41,739 bases of DNA. Origin: Fragilaria crotonensis (taxonomy: Eukaryota > Bacillariophyta > Fragilariophyceae > Fragilariales > Fragilariaceae). The notes under the pieces were generated by a model. That model was not told the origin of the DNA. It saw nothing but the letters and a program-made list of their open reading frames with translations, and did not search any database. The stretch lies in NCBI GenBank assembly GCA_022925895.1, contig JAKSYS010000563.1:1-41739 (forward strand), given 5' to 3'. Every line of letters begins with the position of its first letter. The first letter of the stretch is position 1. This document shows, one piece after another, positions 9,970-18,060 of the stretch. Position numbers and translations under genes: made by a program.

Positions 9970-10903
9970 AACAGCAATCCGACATCAAGCGACTTACGGT
10001 CCATTATTAGCACATCTTCAAGCTCGGAATGGATGGAACGCCAGTACGACGGAACGGATCAATTGGAAAGCCCACGCTGCATGCCTACACAAGCGCATCA
10101 AGCGACGCGACCACTTCATTAAGTTAGTTCACGAGATGCTACCGACTAATCATCGTCAGCATAGACGTGATCCCAGTCGACGAGGGTGTCCGGTGTGTCC
10201 GTGTGGTGATGAGGATTGGGACCATATACTGCGATGCGCGCATTCGAGTCGAGCGGCGTGGCGAGCGAACTTACTCGAGGTCCTTGGAAAGACTTGTGCC
10301 AAATGGAAAACTCGTCCCGGTCTACGAACTATACTTTTGGACGGTATCAAGGGCTGGTTCGCGTGCGCTGACCCAGAGTCATACCAATTAGCCACGGCGA
10401 TCTATGACGACGAGTACGAACGCCTCATTACACAACAAAACAAGATTGGTTGGAGACACATATTTCTTGGCAGATTCAGTTGCGAATGGGTCGAATTGCA
10501 GGACGCTCATTATGCCACAAGACCAAATTATAACTCGAAGAAAAGCAAAAATGGTTCCAAGTGGCAGGTTGCTATGATTGGGCGTTTGTGGGACAATTGG
10601 TATCTGTTATGGGAAAGCCGAAACAATGATTTGCACGGAGCAGACGCCAGGCTGAGCGCGATTGCGGACAGGAGGAATGCATTACAAACGTTGAGGGAAT
10701 TGTATGCGTTACGAAACATGTACGAACCGACTGTTCAGGAGTTATTGATGGAGGATGTGCGCGACCATGAAGCCAAGTCAACGTGGCATATAAAAACCTG
10801 GTTGCAGATGATCGAACCGATTCTGAGATTAAGCATGAAGAGGGCGACTAAATTAGCGACTTCGGGGATGCGATCGTTGAAGTCATACTGGGCAAAACGA
10901 TAG
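9848..10903 (+). CDS. Element B pol C-terminus: zinc knuckle and PIP-like tail
   Basis: Real homology begins near 9890 (YGALRPHALLTEEAG). It continues through GTVTTKYK and NGWNAST to the knuckle CPVCPCGDEDWDHILRC, a Cys/His cluster typical of LINE-type polymerase C-termini. A W-rich region follows (WDNWYLLWESRNNDLHG). The last residues are MRSLKSYWAKR, which fit a PIP box at the hydrophobic and paired aromatic positions, with Met in place of the usual Gln. The frame overlaps the RNase H frame and is joined to it by a one-base frameshift. It ends at a stop 127 bp before B's 3' end. Confidence 0.85.
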   Translation: MLMPWLTLSSKYGALRPHALLTEEAGVHLITPKGTVTTKYKTAIRHQATYGPLLAHLQARNGWNASTTERINWKAHAACLHKRIKRRDHFIKLVHEMLPTNHRQHRRDPSRRGCPVCPCGDEDWDHILRCAHSSRAAWRANLLEVLGKTCAKWKTRPGLRTILLDGIKGWFACADPESYQLATAIYDDEYERLITQQNKIGWRHIFLGRFSCEWVELQDAHYATRPNYNSKKSKNGSKWQVAMIGRLWDNWYLLWESRNNDLHGADARLSAIADRRNALQTLRELYALRNMYEPTVQELLMEDVRDHEAKSTWHIKTWLQMIEPILRLSMKRATKLATSGMRSLKSYWAKR

Positions 10904-11030
10904 GACATGAGGAAAAACCAAGTTTGTGGGGTCTAGCCTAATCCCAGGCTGCGGTCTCACCGTGTGGGTCGAGCGTCTATATACCCAGGGCACAGCGGCA
11001 GCACGTTAAATTAGATTTGGAGTTTTTTTT
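10904..11030 (+). other. 3' UTR and tail of element B
   Basis: This 127-bp non-coding end runs from the pol stop to a T8 tail. The part from about 10925 is shared with element E, including GTGTGGGTCGAG / GTGTGAGTCGAG and the exact CAGCGGCAGCACGT. In LINE-type elements the 3' UTR is what the RT recognises, so conservation between an autonomous and a non-autonomous copy is expected. Confidence 0.75.
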
Positions 11031-11108
11031 TGGAAGGTCTCACCTACAAATCATCACGACAAAAGTATCGGACCATCGGCAACTCAAGATTCTATACCTA
11101 CGTCTTTC
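11031..11108 (+). pseudogene. Element A pol, segment 3
   Basis: After B, A resumes in the frame of segment 2 with VSPTNHHDKSIGPSATQDSI. It reaches TATACCTACGTCTTTC (11093-11108), the duplication flanking element C. Across C the frame continues as FASLQEYLRTLPRTQRRL and then into RNase H. Confidence 0.8.
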
Positions 11109-11455
11109 AAATTCCTGCAGCCGATAGACACTATTGCATACGACTACTAGCCGCGATTCTCAAGAAAAATCCTTCGTCGCGGAGACGGTGGCTACGATAT
11201 ATGAGGATGGCGAGATCACGCATGGAAAAAGACGGCAGACGCCAATTGCTGTTGACACAATTTTTTCGACCCGTCAGTAATTGAGATGTGACCAGGGGCA
11301 ATCAAGTATTTGACATGCATGTTCAATAGGGGGAGGGATATATTATTGTCGCCGACCTGTAATATGGTCAGGCCACAAGGGGTACTCACTTTGGTCTTGG
11401 TGAAAGATTGAAGACGGAGACTAACCCAATAATTAGGTTTTATTTTATTTTATTT
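11109..11455 (+). mobile_element. Element C: extremely 5'-truncated LINE-like copy, 347 bp
   Basis: C is flanked by an exact 16-bp duplication, TATACCTACGTCTTTC (11093-11108 and 11456-11471). It codes only the last about 57 residues of a pol protein, including DRHYC and SSRRRWLRYMRM, ending QLLLTQFFRPVSN and a stop at 11282-11284. It closely parallels A's own C-terminus (DRHYCEGS, SNRRRWLQRVK). Its 3' end is AACCCAATAATTAGG plus a TTTTA-repeat tail. Insertion adds 363 bp, a multiple of three. Confidence 0.9.
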
Positions 11456-11471
11456 TATACCTACGTCTTTC

Positions 11472-12387
11472 GCGTCGCTCCAAGAGTACCTACGTACGTT
11501 ACCAAGGACTCAACGTCGATTAATTTCGGACTGGACGCAACATGCATCAGACCTGCAAGTATGGAGAGCCATGCGATCTCGAGAAAAAATACACTTGGCA
11601 ACCGATGGAGGACTACTTGGATCATCAAGTACTCACGGTTGGGTTCTAGCAACAAGCAAACTCGTTCTTTTTACCGGAGCAGGCCCAGTTGATGGTCCTT
11701 TTGATTTAGCATCATCAACTCGGAGCGAACTCGGAGGGCTAGCAGCATCTCTCGTGTTCATTATGGCCATCTCTTGACATTGGGGACTGCGCCATAATGC
11801 ATCATTCAAATGGTACGCTGACAGCAAGGCAGCAATTTCGAGGGTTAACAAATTTGCATGTTCACAAAAACACGCTACAAGAATGCCATACGATGCAGAC
11901 CTTCTATCTCTTATAAGAAGCCTGCTCAAAGAACTTCGACGTCCATTCAAACCGCTATGGGTGAAAGGTCATCAGGATAAAACACGGTCATACGACACCC
12001 TACCTCGTTCAGTACGAATGAATATTGACGCCGACGTTCTGGCCACGAAATATCGCACTCACGGGCGTTTTCAATCATCACAGTCTGTGGATCATCAGCA
12101 GTGCCAACAAGTCTCCTTCACCATTAACGGTCGACGTATAAACGGTCACTTTGACGAAAGCATAAGGTACCATATTAATGGATACCACTTGAGACGATAC
12201 TTACAGCATAAGAACTCTTGGAGTGACAAAACCTGGAATGAAATTGACCTCGCTACGTTTGGAAAATCTTTTTGTCGATTAAGCCCAACAAAGCAGGTCC
12301 GACAAACGAAATTTGTACATGGCCACCTCCCGATCGGAACGAGAAGGTACAAGCAGGCTCGGATAAAGGATGAGAAATTAAAAGTGT
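11472..12387 (+). pseudogene. Element A pol, segment 4: RNase H domain
   Basis: The frame gives SDWTQHASDLQVWRAM followed by RNase H. The first acidic residue is in HLATDGGLLG, the second in SSTRSELGGLA, the third in KWYADSKAAI and the fourth in MNIDADVLATKY, with WVKGHQDK before the last. The domain is complete except for TGA 11775-11777, in frame, between the second and third motifs. A region with FTINGRRING and KFVHGHLPIGTRRYKQ then leads to DEKLKV, where element D interrupts it at 12387. Confidence 0.87.
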
Positions 12388-12460
12388 ACTGGGTACACAG
12401 TAGCGGCCTACCGGCCGGTATATGGTGCAAACCCATAAATAATTAGTTCATATTTTATTT
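12388..12460 (+). mobile_element. Element D: 73-bp 3'-end insertion
   Basis: D is flanked by an exact 18-bp duplication, ATGAGAAATTAAAAGTGT (12370-12387 and 12461-12478). It consists only of a retroelement 3' end. GGGTACACAG, a GGCC-TACC-GGCC hairpin, AACCCATAAATAATTAG and an ATTTTATTT tail closely parallel A's own 3' UTR at 13213-13278. The 91-bp insertion shifts the frame by one. Removing it rebuilds DEKLKV-CPCCKLHEE, so A's zinc knuckle is reconstituted. Confidence 0.92.
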
Positions 12461-12478
12461 ATGAGAAATTAAAAGTGT

Positions 12479-13164
12479 GTCCGTGTTGCAAACTTCACGA
12501 GGAAACGGAAACGCATCTTCTCAGGTGTTCAAAAAATCCAGCTCAAGCATCGAGCCTACGTGAATTAGCTCGCTGTATTCACGGAGGAGATACTCACGCG
12601 GTGAAGTACTTGATCACTGGGGCAATCCGACACTGGTCGACACATGATGATCCGTATAACCCAGACATATCCGAATATCCGTCACATCTGCATTCATTAA
12701 TAACTTCCGCACTTGATTCACAACCAAAGATTGGTTGGGAACAGATGATGAAGGGTTTTCTAAGCAAGATGTGGCGAACGCTCGCATCAAAGGATATGTT
12801 TGCTGAAAAGCCAACACATGACGATCGACAAGGAGAATCTACGATTCAGACAACAATGAAAGGACTAGCAGAGCATTTTTCAAGGCTTTGGGAGGCACGC
12901 AACAAAGTCCTACACGATACAAAGGATGAGGAGATGCGCGATGTTAGATCGATGGAAATCGCAGAAATCAAGTACTATTTCAGTCGACCTCACTTGCTTC
13001 GTTTCGACGATCGACACTATTGTGAAGGTTCTTTGGAAAAACTGTTGAATGGACGATCATCTAATAGACGCAGGTGGTTACAACGCGTGAAGACATCAAT
13101 TGAGATTCAGAAGATACAAGGATCGCGACAAACACGAATCACTTCATATTTCAGTCCCAAATGA
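12479..13164 (+). pseudogene. Element A pol, segment 5: zinc knuckle and PIP-box-like C-terminus
   Basis: It starts inside the knuckle (CPCCKLHEETETHLLRC), which is completed by the preceding segment once D is removed. An A/B-type C-terminal region follows (GWEQMMKGFLSKMWR and LWEARNKVLHD). The final residues are QTRITSYFSPK, an exact match to the PIP-box pattern Q-x-x-hydrophobic-x-x-aromatic-aromatic. The stop is TGA 13162-13164. Confidence 0.88.
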
Positions 13165-13278
13165 GTACTAGATAAAAACACACAAGTCCTCGCGAGGAAA
13201 CTCACCAGGATGGGGTACACAGGTCTGGCCTCACGGCCGGAGCATGGTGAAAACCCTATAATTAGTTACGTTATTATT
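13165..13278 (+). other. 3' UTR and tail of element A
   Basis: The 114-bp end contains GGGTACACAGG, a short stem-loop GGCC-TCAC-GGCC (13227-13238), AACCCTATAATTAG and a TTATTATT tail. The same order of motifs makes up the whole of element D, and the tail motif ends element C. Confidence 0.75.
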
Positions 13279-13298
13279 ATTAAGTTGTCCCAGGAGAT
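13279..13298. repeat. Right target-site duplication of element A
   Basis: Exact copy of 3414-3433. Joining 13299 to 3433 on the minus strand gives a continuous RNase H reading (YVKGHQD ... LLGQLNVDAD). Confidence 0.93.
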
Positions 13299-13429
13299 CG
13301 AGGGAGTGATATGGAGTCGTATTGTCCTGGTGGCCTTTGACATACTGAAGGGAGACGCGGGGCATTTGTTTTAGTGCCGATTGTATTTGATGAGGCTGTC
13401 CCAATCTGGTCGAAGACAGTCTAAAATAA
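13299..13429 (-). pseudogene. Element Z, upstream part: RNase H domain
   Basis: The minus strand reads DWDSLIKYN, a small frameshift, then ALKQMPRVSLQYVKGHQD and NTTPYHSLD, ending exactly at element A's right duplication. It matches element B's EWDLIVN, LLREMPGLSLEHVRGHQD. With the part at 2812-3413 it makes one LINE-like fragment of roughly 730 bp. The 5' boundary near 13430 is inferred from where the Gag-like reading resumes. Confidence 0.82.
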
Positions 13430-13441
13430 CTTCACCACAAT

Positions 13442-14224
13442 CCAAATCGACTGGGACCTCTTGTTTTGGCTGCTTGATCCATTGTAATTGGCAGCAAGTG
13501 CAAACCATGCCTTCCTGTCATTGGCAGTTCTGTCACAGTCCTGGATCCATGTCCAACAGGCATTGGACTGCCTTCAACATTGTGTAGCTATGCAAGTTTG
13601 TTATCATGCCAAAAGTTCTCACCTGCTAGTGGCATCTGGTATCATCTCTCCGTGCATCAATATCAGGAGGGCGCACAACATAATCAATAGGGACCTTTGC
13701 CGCTCCCAGAGTCATGCTCAGTTAATTGAAAACGCAATCTGCTGGATGTCCCAACCGGCATGGTCTGACATTTCCCAGGGTCAATGGTATCAAGCAACAA
13801 TAAATCTTACCATAGTTAAGCTCAGATTTGTTGCTCTCAGCCACCGTCCACATCCCTTGCTGATCAATATCCAATCCGAGCTTATCGTGACCCTTCACCC
13901 AATAGACAAGAAGGGCTTGGAGCCTTTTGATTTGTATTGTTTCGAGGACTCTCTTCCAGTGGCAGTGTACGACCTTGCTGCCATTCGTTTCTTTGCCATT
14001 TCAGAAACATCAGAGTCGCCAATCATGGCCCCAAATTGAGTCAAGTCCCTCAGTGCTGATGAAGATAATGCGACTTGTAGCATTTGCAATAACGCAGATT
14101 TGAAGCACATTGTGGACAGAGTACAGAAGTTTGGGAGCAGGGAGAATGGGGCAGAAACAGCCGGGACATTATCAGCAACTGGTTCAGCATCCGCAATCTG
14201 TGTGAAAATGATGCGTTGCTTCAT
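13442..14224 (-). pseudogene. Degenerate Gag-like gene of an LTR-type retrotransposon
   Basis: On the minus strand, in changing frames, I read IGDSDVSEMAKKRMAARS, then LLVYWVKGHDKLGLDID and WTVAESNKSELNYG. WTWIQDCDRTANDRKAWF and ALAANYNGSSSQNKRSQS follow. This order (MAKRMA, a YWV-D segment, then R-AW-AL-YNG-KR) is what I know from copia-type Gag proteins in diatoms. The recognition is from memory, not a search. Several stops and frameshifts make it a fossil. The plus-strand 183-codon frame over it (13488-14039) looks antisense. Confidence 0.5.
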
Positions 14225-15106
14225 GTTAGTACTACGCTACCATTTTTGTCCAGTCCATACCACTACGGGTAGGTTGTAAGGCATGTAACTTTCCATTCAG
14301 TATAGGGTGATCAGTCCTGACTTTATCACGCTATTAAATGCCTCACCGGAGCCATCGGCTCGTGATAGAGAACGGCGTGGGCTGATGATATCGATCGGTT
14401 CTGGCTGCCCGCTATTTGGCCAACAAATGTATTGCGAACAGTGAAAACCAAATATCATATGCTCATTTTGCTTGAGGTTTTCCTGGAGTTTTATATGAAT
14501 TCTGCTCTAGTTGCATATAGTATATACTAGTTCTTGGCAAGTCACAAATGTCATGAATGACGCAACTTACAAATCTTCTCTGGCCGTGAGAATTTCGCTC
14601 GCCGTTGCAGCTCTCTTCGTTGGTTTTCGATGCTTCTTTCACCCTGTATTGAGTCTGATAAATGAGGATGCTAACAGTACATTGGGATAAGCTGGCTAAT
14701 GCAGTAGGAAAGGAATAATAAGAAATAAGAAAAACTTTGTGAACGCCTTGCGTACTCGTACTCACCGTTCCTACTGTACGCCGTATCGTTCGTACTTAAA
14801 AGGTGTTATTCGCGAGTCGCGAGTCCCCAAATCCTCGGGGCCCGCGGCAGCACAGTAAAAATAGAAGATCTTTTTTTGTGTTCACAAGAAATGTACTAGT
14901 ACCGGGTACCGGTACTTTTACTAGTAGCATAGTGATAATCATACACGCGGGATCTGTGGGGCAACACGAATCAAGGCAGCACCCCCGCGGAACTCGGAAC
15001 CAATTTCAATCATGGTTTCCATATTCGCACGGAGAAAGGCGTTTATTCATTCTTGATGGCTTTCATGCATTGCATCTATTGACCTTGTGTCTTTGAACTT
15101 CAAGCT
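14225..15106. other. Gene-free stretch upstream of the ankyrin-kinase gene
   Basis: No coding region with recognisable features is visible. A short GTACTAGTACCGGG-type palindromic patch lies near 14893-14925. The last 200 bases presumably contain the promoter and 5' UTR of the next gene, but I see no clear motif. Confidence 0.4.
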
Positions 15107-17411
15107 ATGCCGTTGAGTGAGCATGATCAATGTTTGATTTACTTTGCCTATTATGGTAATCTCCAGGAGGTTCGTGACCTGTTACAAGCGGGAGCCAACG
15201 TGAACGCTCAAGATGATAATGATGGTGTAACTGCCCTTTTCATTGCGAGTCAATTTGGCCATGTGGAAGTTGTCCGCGAGTTGCTTGGGGAATACAATTT
15301 GGATGTAAATCTCCAATGTCCTGATGGTGCCACAGCCCTGTACATTGCGAGTCAAGAAGGCCATGCGGACGTCGTCCGCGAGTTGCTCCAACACAACCAG
15401 GTGGATGTGAATCTCCAATTTACAAATGGATTTACAGCTCTGGATATTGCTCTCCAGCAAAAGCACGATGATGTTGTACTTCTCTTAATTGAGCACACGA
15501 GTCGTCTCGAGAAGGAAGATCAGAGCGATGGAAGGCCCGCAGGAAGCGGAGATGAACATCAAGTGACAATCGACCCCCCTCGTCCAAACGAGAACAGCCC
15601 TTTCAGCGATGACACCATGATTGAACAAGACCGAAGCAAGCTTCTTCACGTGATGAATACAAGCTCCGCTGATCCTGTGGAACTCTCCTTGGAGTACATC
15701 ATGCAATGCCTCACCGAGCACTTACTTGGAACAGGGACGTTTGGCGACGTTTTCTTGGCAGAAGATAGTCATCTGCCGAAGAAATTTGCAGTGAAAATGA
15801 TTAGTCCTACTCACTGCAACGAGGCCGCTATTAAGGAAATTCGGAAAACTTTTCAGAACGAACTGTTGGTAAGTGCTTTATGGAGTGAATCCGTTATTCA
15901 CAGGGAGCGATGATCCCTTTTCACTACTCGGACATCTACTTACGGCGCATTTCATGCACCATTACCAGACGCTCAAAAATTTCCGGCATCCCAACATCAT
16001 CGTCTTGTTTGGCTACAGTCTAAATGCCAACAGCACACAGCAGTGCTTGGTGTATGAATATGCCACTAATGGCTCCCTCGCTGGCTTCTTTACTGATGAT
16101 GGCAACAGAGCCCGCCTGTCTGCAGATACTCGATTGTCTATCATGTTCAAATTGGTGAGAGCAGTGCATTTCTTACACACAGGCGGGTGCAAGGTTGCAG
16201 GCAAGGGTTGGAATGTTTTTCATTGCGATATCAAGAGTGCCAACATTTGTCTGGCGGATGATTTCACCCCCCGACTGATTGATTGTGGCCTGGCCAAGTT
16301 TGTACCAGACGACAACTCCAGGGCGACATCGGGGTCGTACACAGTCACTTTGCAGAGCACAACTGGCGGGCTTGCGTTTGGAACGCCTGGATACATGTGC
16401 CCGGTGTATGTCAAGATGAAGGGTAAAGGGCATCCATGCCCTTACATCGCCGCCTTTGATGTATATTCCATTGGCGTTGTCTTATCTGAACTTATTTTGG
16501 GACGCTTAAATCTAGGGCAATCGACGATAAAGGACTCTCATTTCCATGACGTGTTTGACCTGTACGTCCAAGACGAGCACACATATCAACGGATTGTCGA
16601 TGGATGTGAAAAGCTCAAGAACGATGCCGATCCCACCATCATCTGGAATCCGGACTCCCTTGAACTTGCATGTAAGGCTGCTATTCAGTGCATGGCTCCC
16701 ATCCCTGAAGAAAGGTTGAGCACGAAGGAACTCCTCGGTCAGCTTCGAGATTCAATCCTGTTGAATACCAATGTAGGCCTTCAGCATCCCGTGGCGGCGA
16801 GTGCAGTCGACAGCGGCCCCTACTGTCTTATTTGCAACGAATATCGTACGGATTTGAGGTGCAGCGAAGGTCATGCGCTGTGCACAGCTTGTATCGTGGA
16901 CAAGCTTGGTGATGACAACGGATGCCAACTTTTATGCCTGATCAAGGAGTGCTCAAGCAAACTCCGAGACGAAGATCTATGTCGACGCATTCCTGTTGAG
17001 ACGTACAATCGGTACGTTCAAAAACGAGCCGACATGGCGATGTTCCAGACGAAGTTGGACGAATGTCTCCGGCAACTGCACCTCGTGAGATCTGATTTAT
17101 ACGTGGTCCACATTGGCGTTGAACACACTAATGAGCTGCTACAGAAACAGCAGCAGATGCTACAGAGGTTGACCAAGGGATTGAACCGGTCAATGGCAGC
17201 ATTGGCGCTACTGTCATCGAATCAGTTCAAGGAGTGCCCGAACTTGGTTTGGTTGAATCCCATCTCGGTTGAGAAGAAGGATCGGTTCACCCCAAAGAAG
17301 TGGATCAGGGACAAAGTGCTGCAAAATACAGCGTCGTCTTCATCTGTGCACACTCAGGTTTGCCAGGGCACGAACCTTTTCAGATCGAGGTGCCTCGAAG
17401 ATGGATTGTGA
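15107..17411 (+). CDS. Ankyrin-repeat protein kinase with C-terminal RING-like domain (two exons)
   Basis: Exons are 15107-15868 and 15969-17411 (734 residues as read). Residues 7-131 are about four ankyrin repeats (GVTALFIASQFGHVEVVREL; GATALYIASQEGHADVVREL). The kinase spans about 203-515: glycine loop LGTGTFGDVF, lysine in FAVKMI (K230), FRHPNIIVLFGYS at the splice join, HCDIKSANI in place of HRDxxxxN, DCG (359-361) in place of DFG, and FGTPGYMCP. RPxC-like CLICNEYRTDLRCSEGHALC (540-559) is RING/U-box-like, followed by a likely coiled coil. The catalytic Asp and Lys remain, so activity is possible but atypical. The frame ends early; similar sequence continues in other frames to 17781. The likely role is cytoplasmic signalling. 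Confidence 0.85.
15869..15968 (+). other. Spliceosomal intron, 100 bp
   Basis: The donor is TTG|GTAAGT and the acceptor ATTACCAG|ACG. Splicing joins FQNELL to TLKNFRHPNII, exactly where a kinase continues from the C-helix to beta-4. The intron length (100) is not a multiple of three and contains stops in the first exon's frame, so splicing is required. Confidence 0.9.
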
Positions 17412-17781
17412 AGGTTGCCCCTTGGCTGAAGCTATGCCTCCAGGCAATCAAAGCCGTTGCCACCTCTCAAGGTCTTCCGTTCCCAATCCCAAACCTCCCT
17501 TTCTTGAGCAATACGAAATTATGAAGACTTTTCTCGATTCTGCGGTTGAAGAGGCATCGAATGCAGTCTTGGCACACTGTGAGGCTCTCATAGAGAGTGG
17601 CACCATGTCAACTATCGAAGCTTCAGGTCAAATGCAAGCACTAGCAGGAGATGCATTCAAATTCATCGCAGAAAAGGCCAGAGCGAATGTAAACTGGAAA
17701 GCACACATGGTTCCTGTTTGTCGTCACAACGGAACGCCCATTTGGGTGAAGAGTGGTTATGAGGCTCATTATGAAGTGTGA
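17300..17781 (+). pseudogene. Frame-shifted 3' continuation of the ankyrin-kinase gene
   Basis: Downstream sequence keeps coding character in two further frames. One frame has KYSVVFICAHSGLPG, VPRRWIVKVAPWLKLCLQ and GLPFPIPNLPFL to about 17510. The next has FLEQYEIMKTFLDSAVEE to AHYEV and a stop at 17779-17781. The two frame changes lie near 17330 and 17505. Together they look like the natural C-terminal domain of the preceding protein, lost by two small indels or by sequence errors. No intron of sensible length fits either change. Confidence 0.6.
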
Positions 17782-18060
17782 ACACGTGGTGTGTTTGTGA
17801 AATAAGAAGGATGCAAGTACCATCAGAAACACTTGAACTCCGAGTACCTTGCATCTTGCTCCCATCAGAGCCCTAACCCCTAACTCTCTGGGCTATTATT
17901 GTCACGTTACTAGGTGCTGTAGTTGGAGCGTGGATCACTGTTTATGTGCGTTGTTCATTATAAACTTCAATATATATTTATGTACTAAACGACACCTGCT
18001 GGAGGTAAGTTCCAACATTTAGGAAATGAAACGTTTATGCAAGACACTCGGGGCAGCTGA

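Larger units (their letters stand above)
6131..11030 (+). mobile_element. Element B: LINE-like retrotransposon, 4.9 kb, nested in A
   Basis: B is flanked by TGGAAGGT at 6123-6130 and 11031-11038. It ends in a T8 run after TTAGATTTGGAG, so its 3' end is intact. The 8-bp duplication is short, but removal of B plus one copy (4908 bp, a multiple of three) joins A's frame cleanly: PYWK continues to VSPTNHHDKS and on to the RNase H domain. It codes pre-RT, RT, RNase H, knuckle and PIP-like tail. It is younger than A, with one 756-codon open frame, but it has at least three frameshifts and one stop. Confidence 0.85.
3434..13278 (+). mobile_element. Element A: LINE-like retrotransposon, host of four nested insertions
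   Basis: A runs from the end of its left duplication to an A/T-rich 3' tail (ATAATTAGTTACG then TTATTATT), followed by the right duplication. Its polymerase gene is distributed over 3434-3838, 4675-6130, 11031-11108, 11472-12387 and 12479-13164. In order these carry the pre-RT region, RT, an RNase H domain, a CCHC-like knuckle and a C-terminal PIP-box-like motif. No endonuclease domain is visible, so A is probably 5'-truncated. Besides the insertions it has several frameshifts, an in-frame TGA at 11775-11777 and an internal deletion near 5800, so A itself is dead. Without the nested elements and their duplications it is about 3.65 kb. Confidence 0.88.

Noticed and set aside
11408-11692. Plus-strand ORF joining element C's tail with element A
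   Set aside because: It runs across the C-A boundary and through A's wrong frame; the correct A frame (SDLQVWRAM to RNase H) is one base off.
13488-14039. 183-codon plus-strand ORF
   Set aside because: It lies antisense to the degenerate Gag-like reading, has no recognisable motif, and its length is explained by the opposite strand's coding history.
14463-15096. Short ORFs on both strands upstream of the kinase gene
   Set aside because: No motifs, no start context worth noting, and composition like non-coding DNA.
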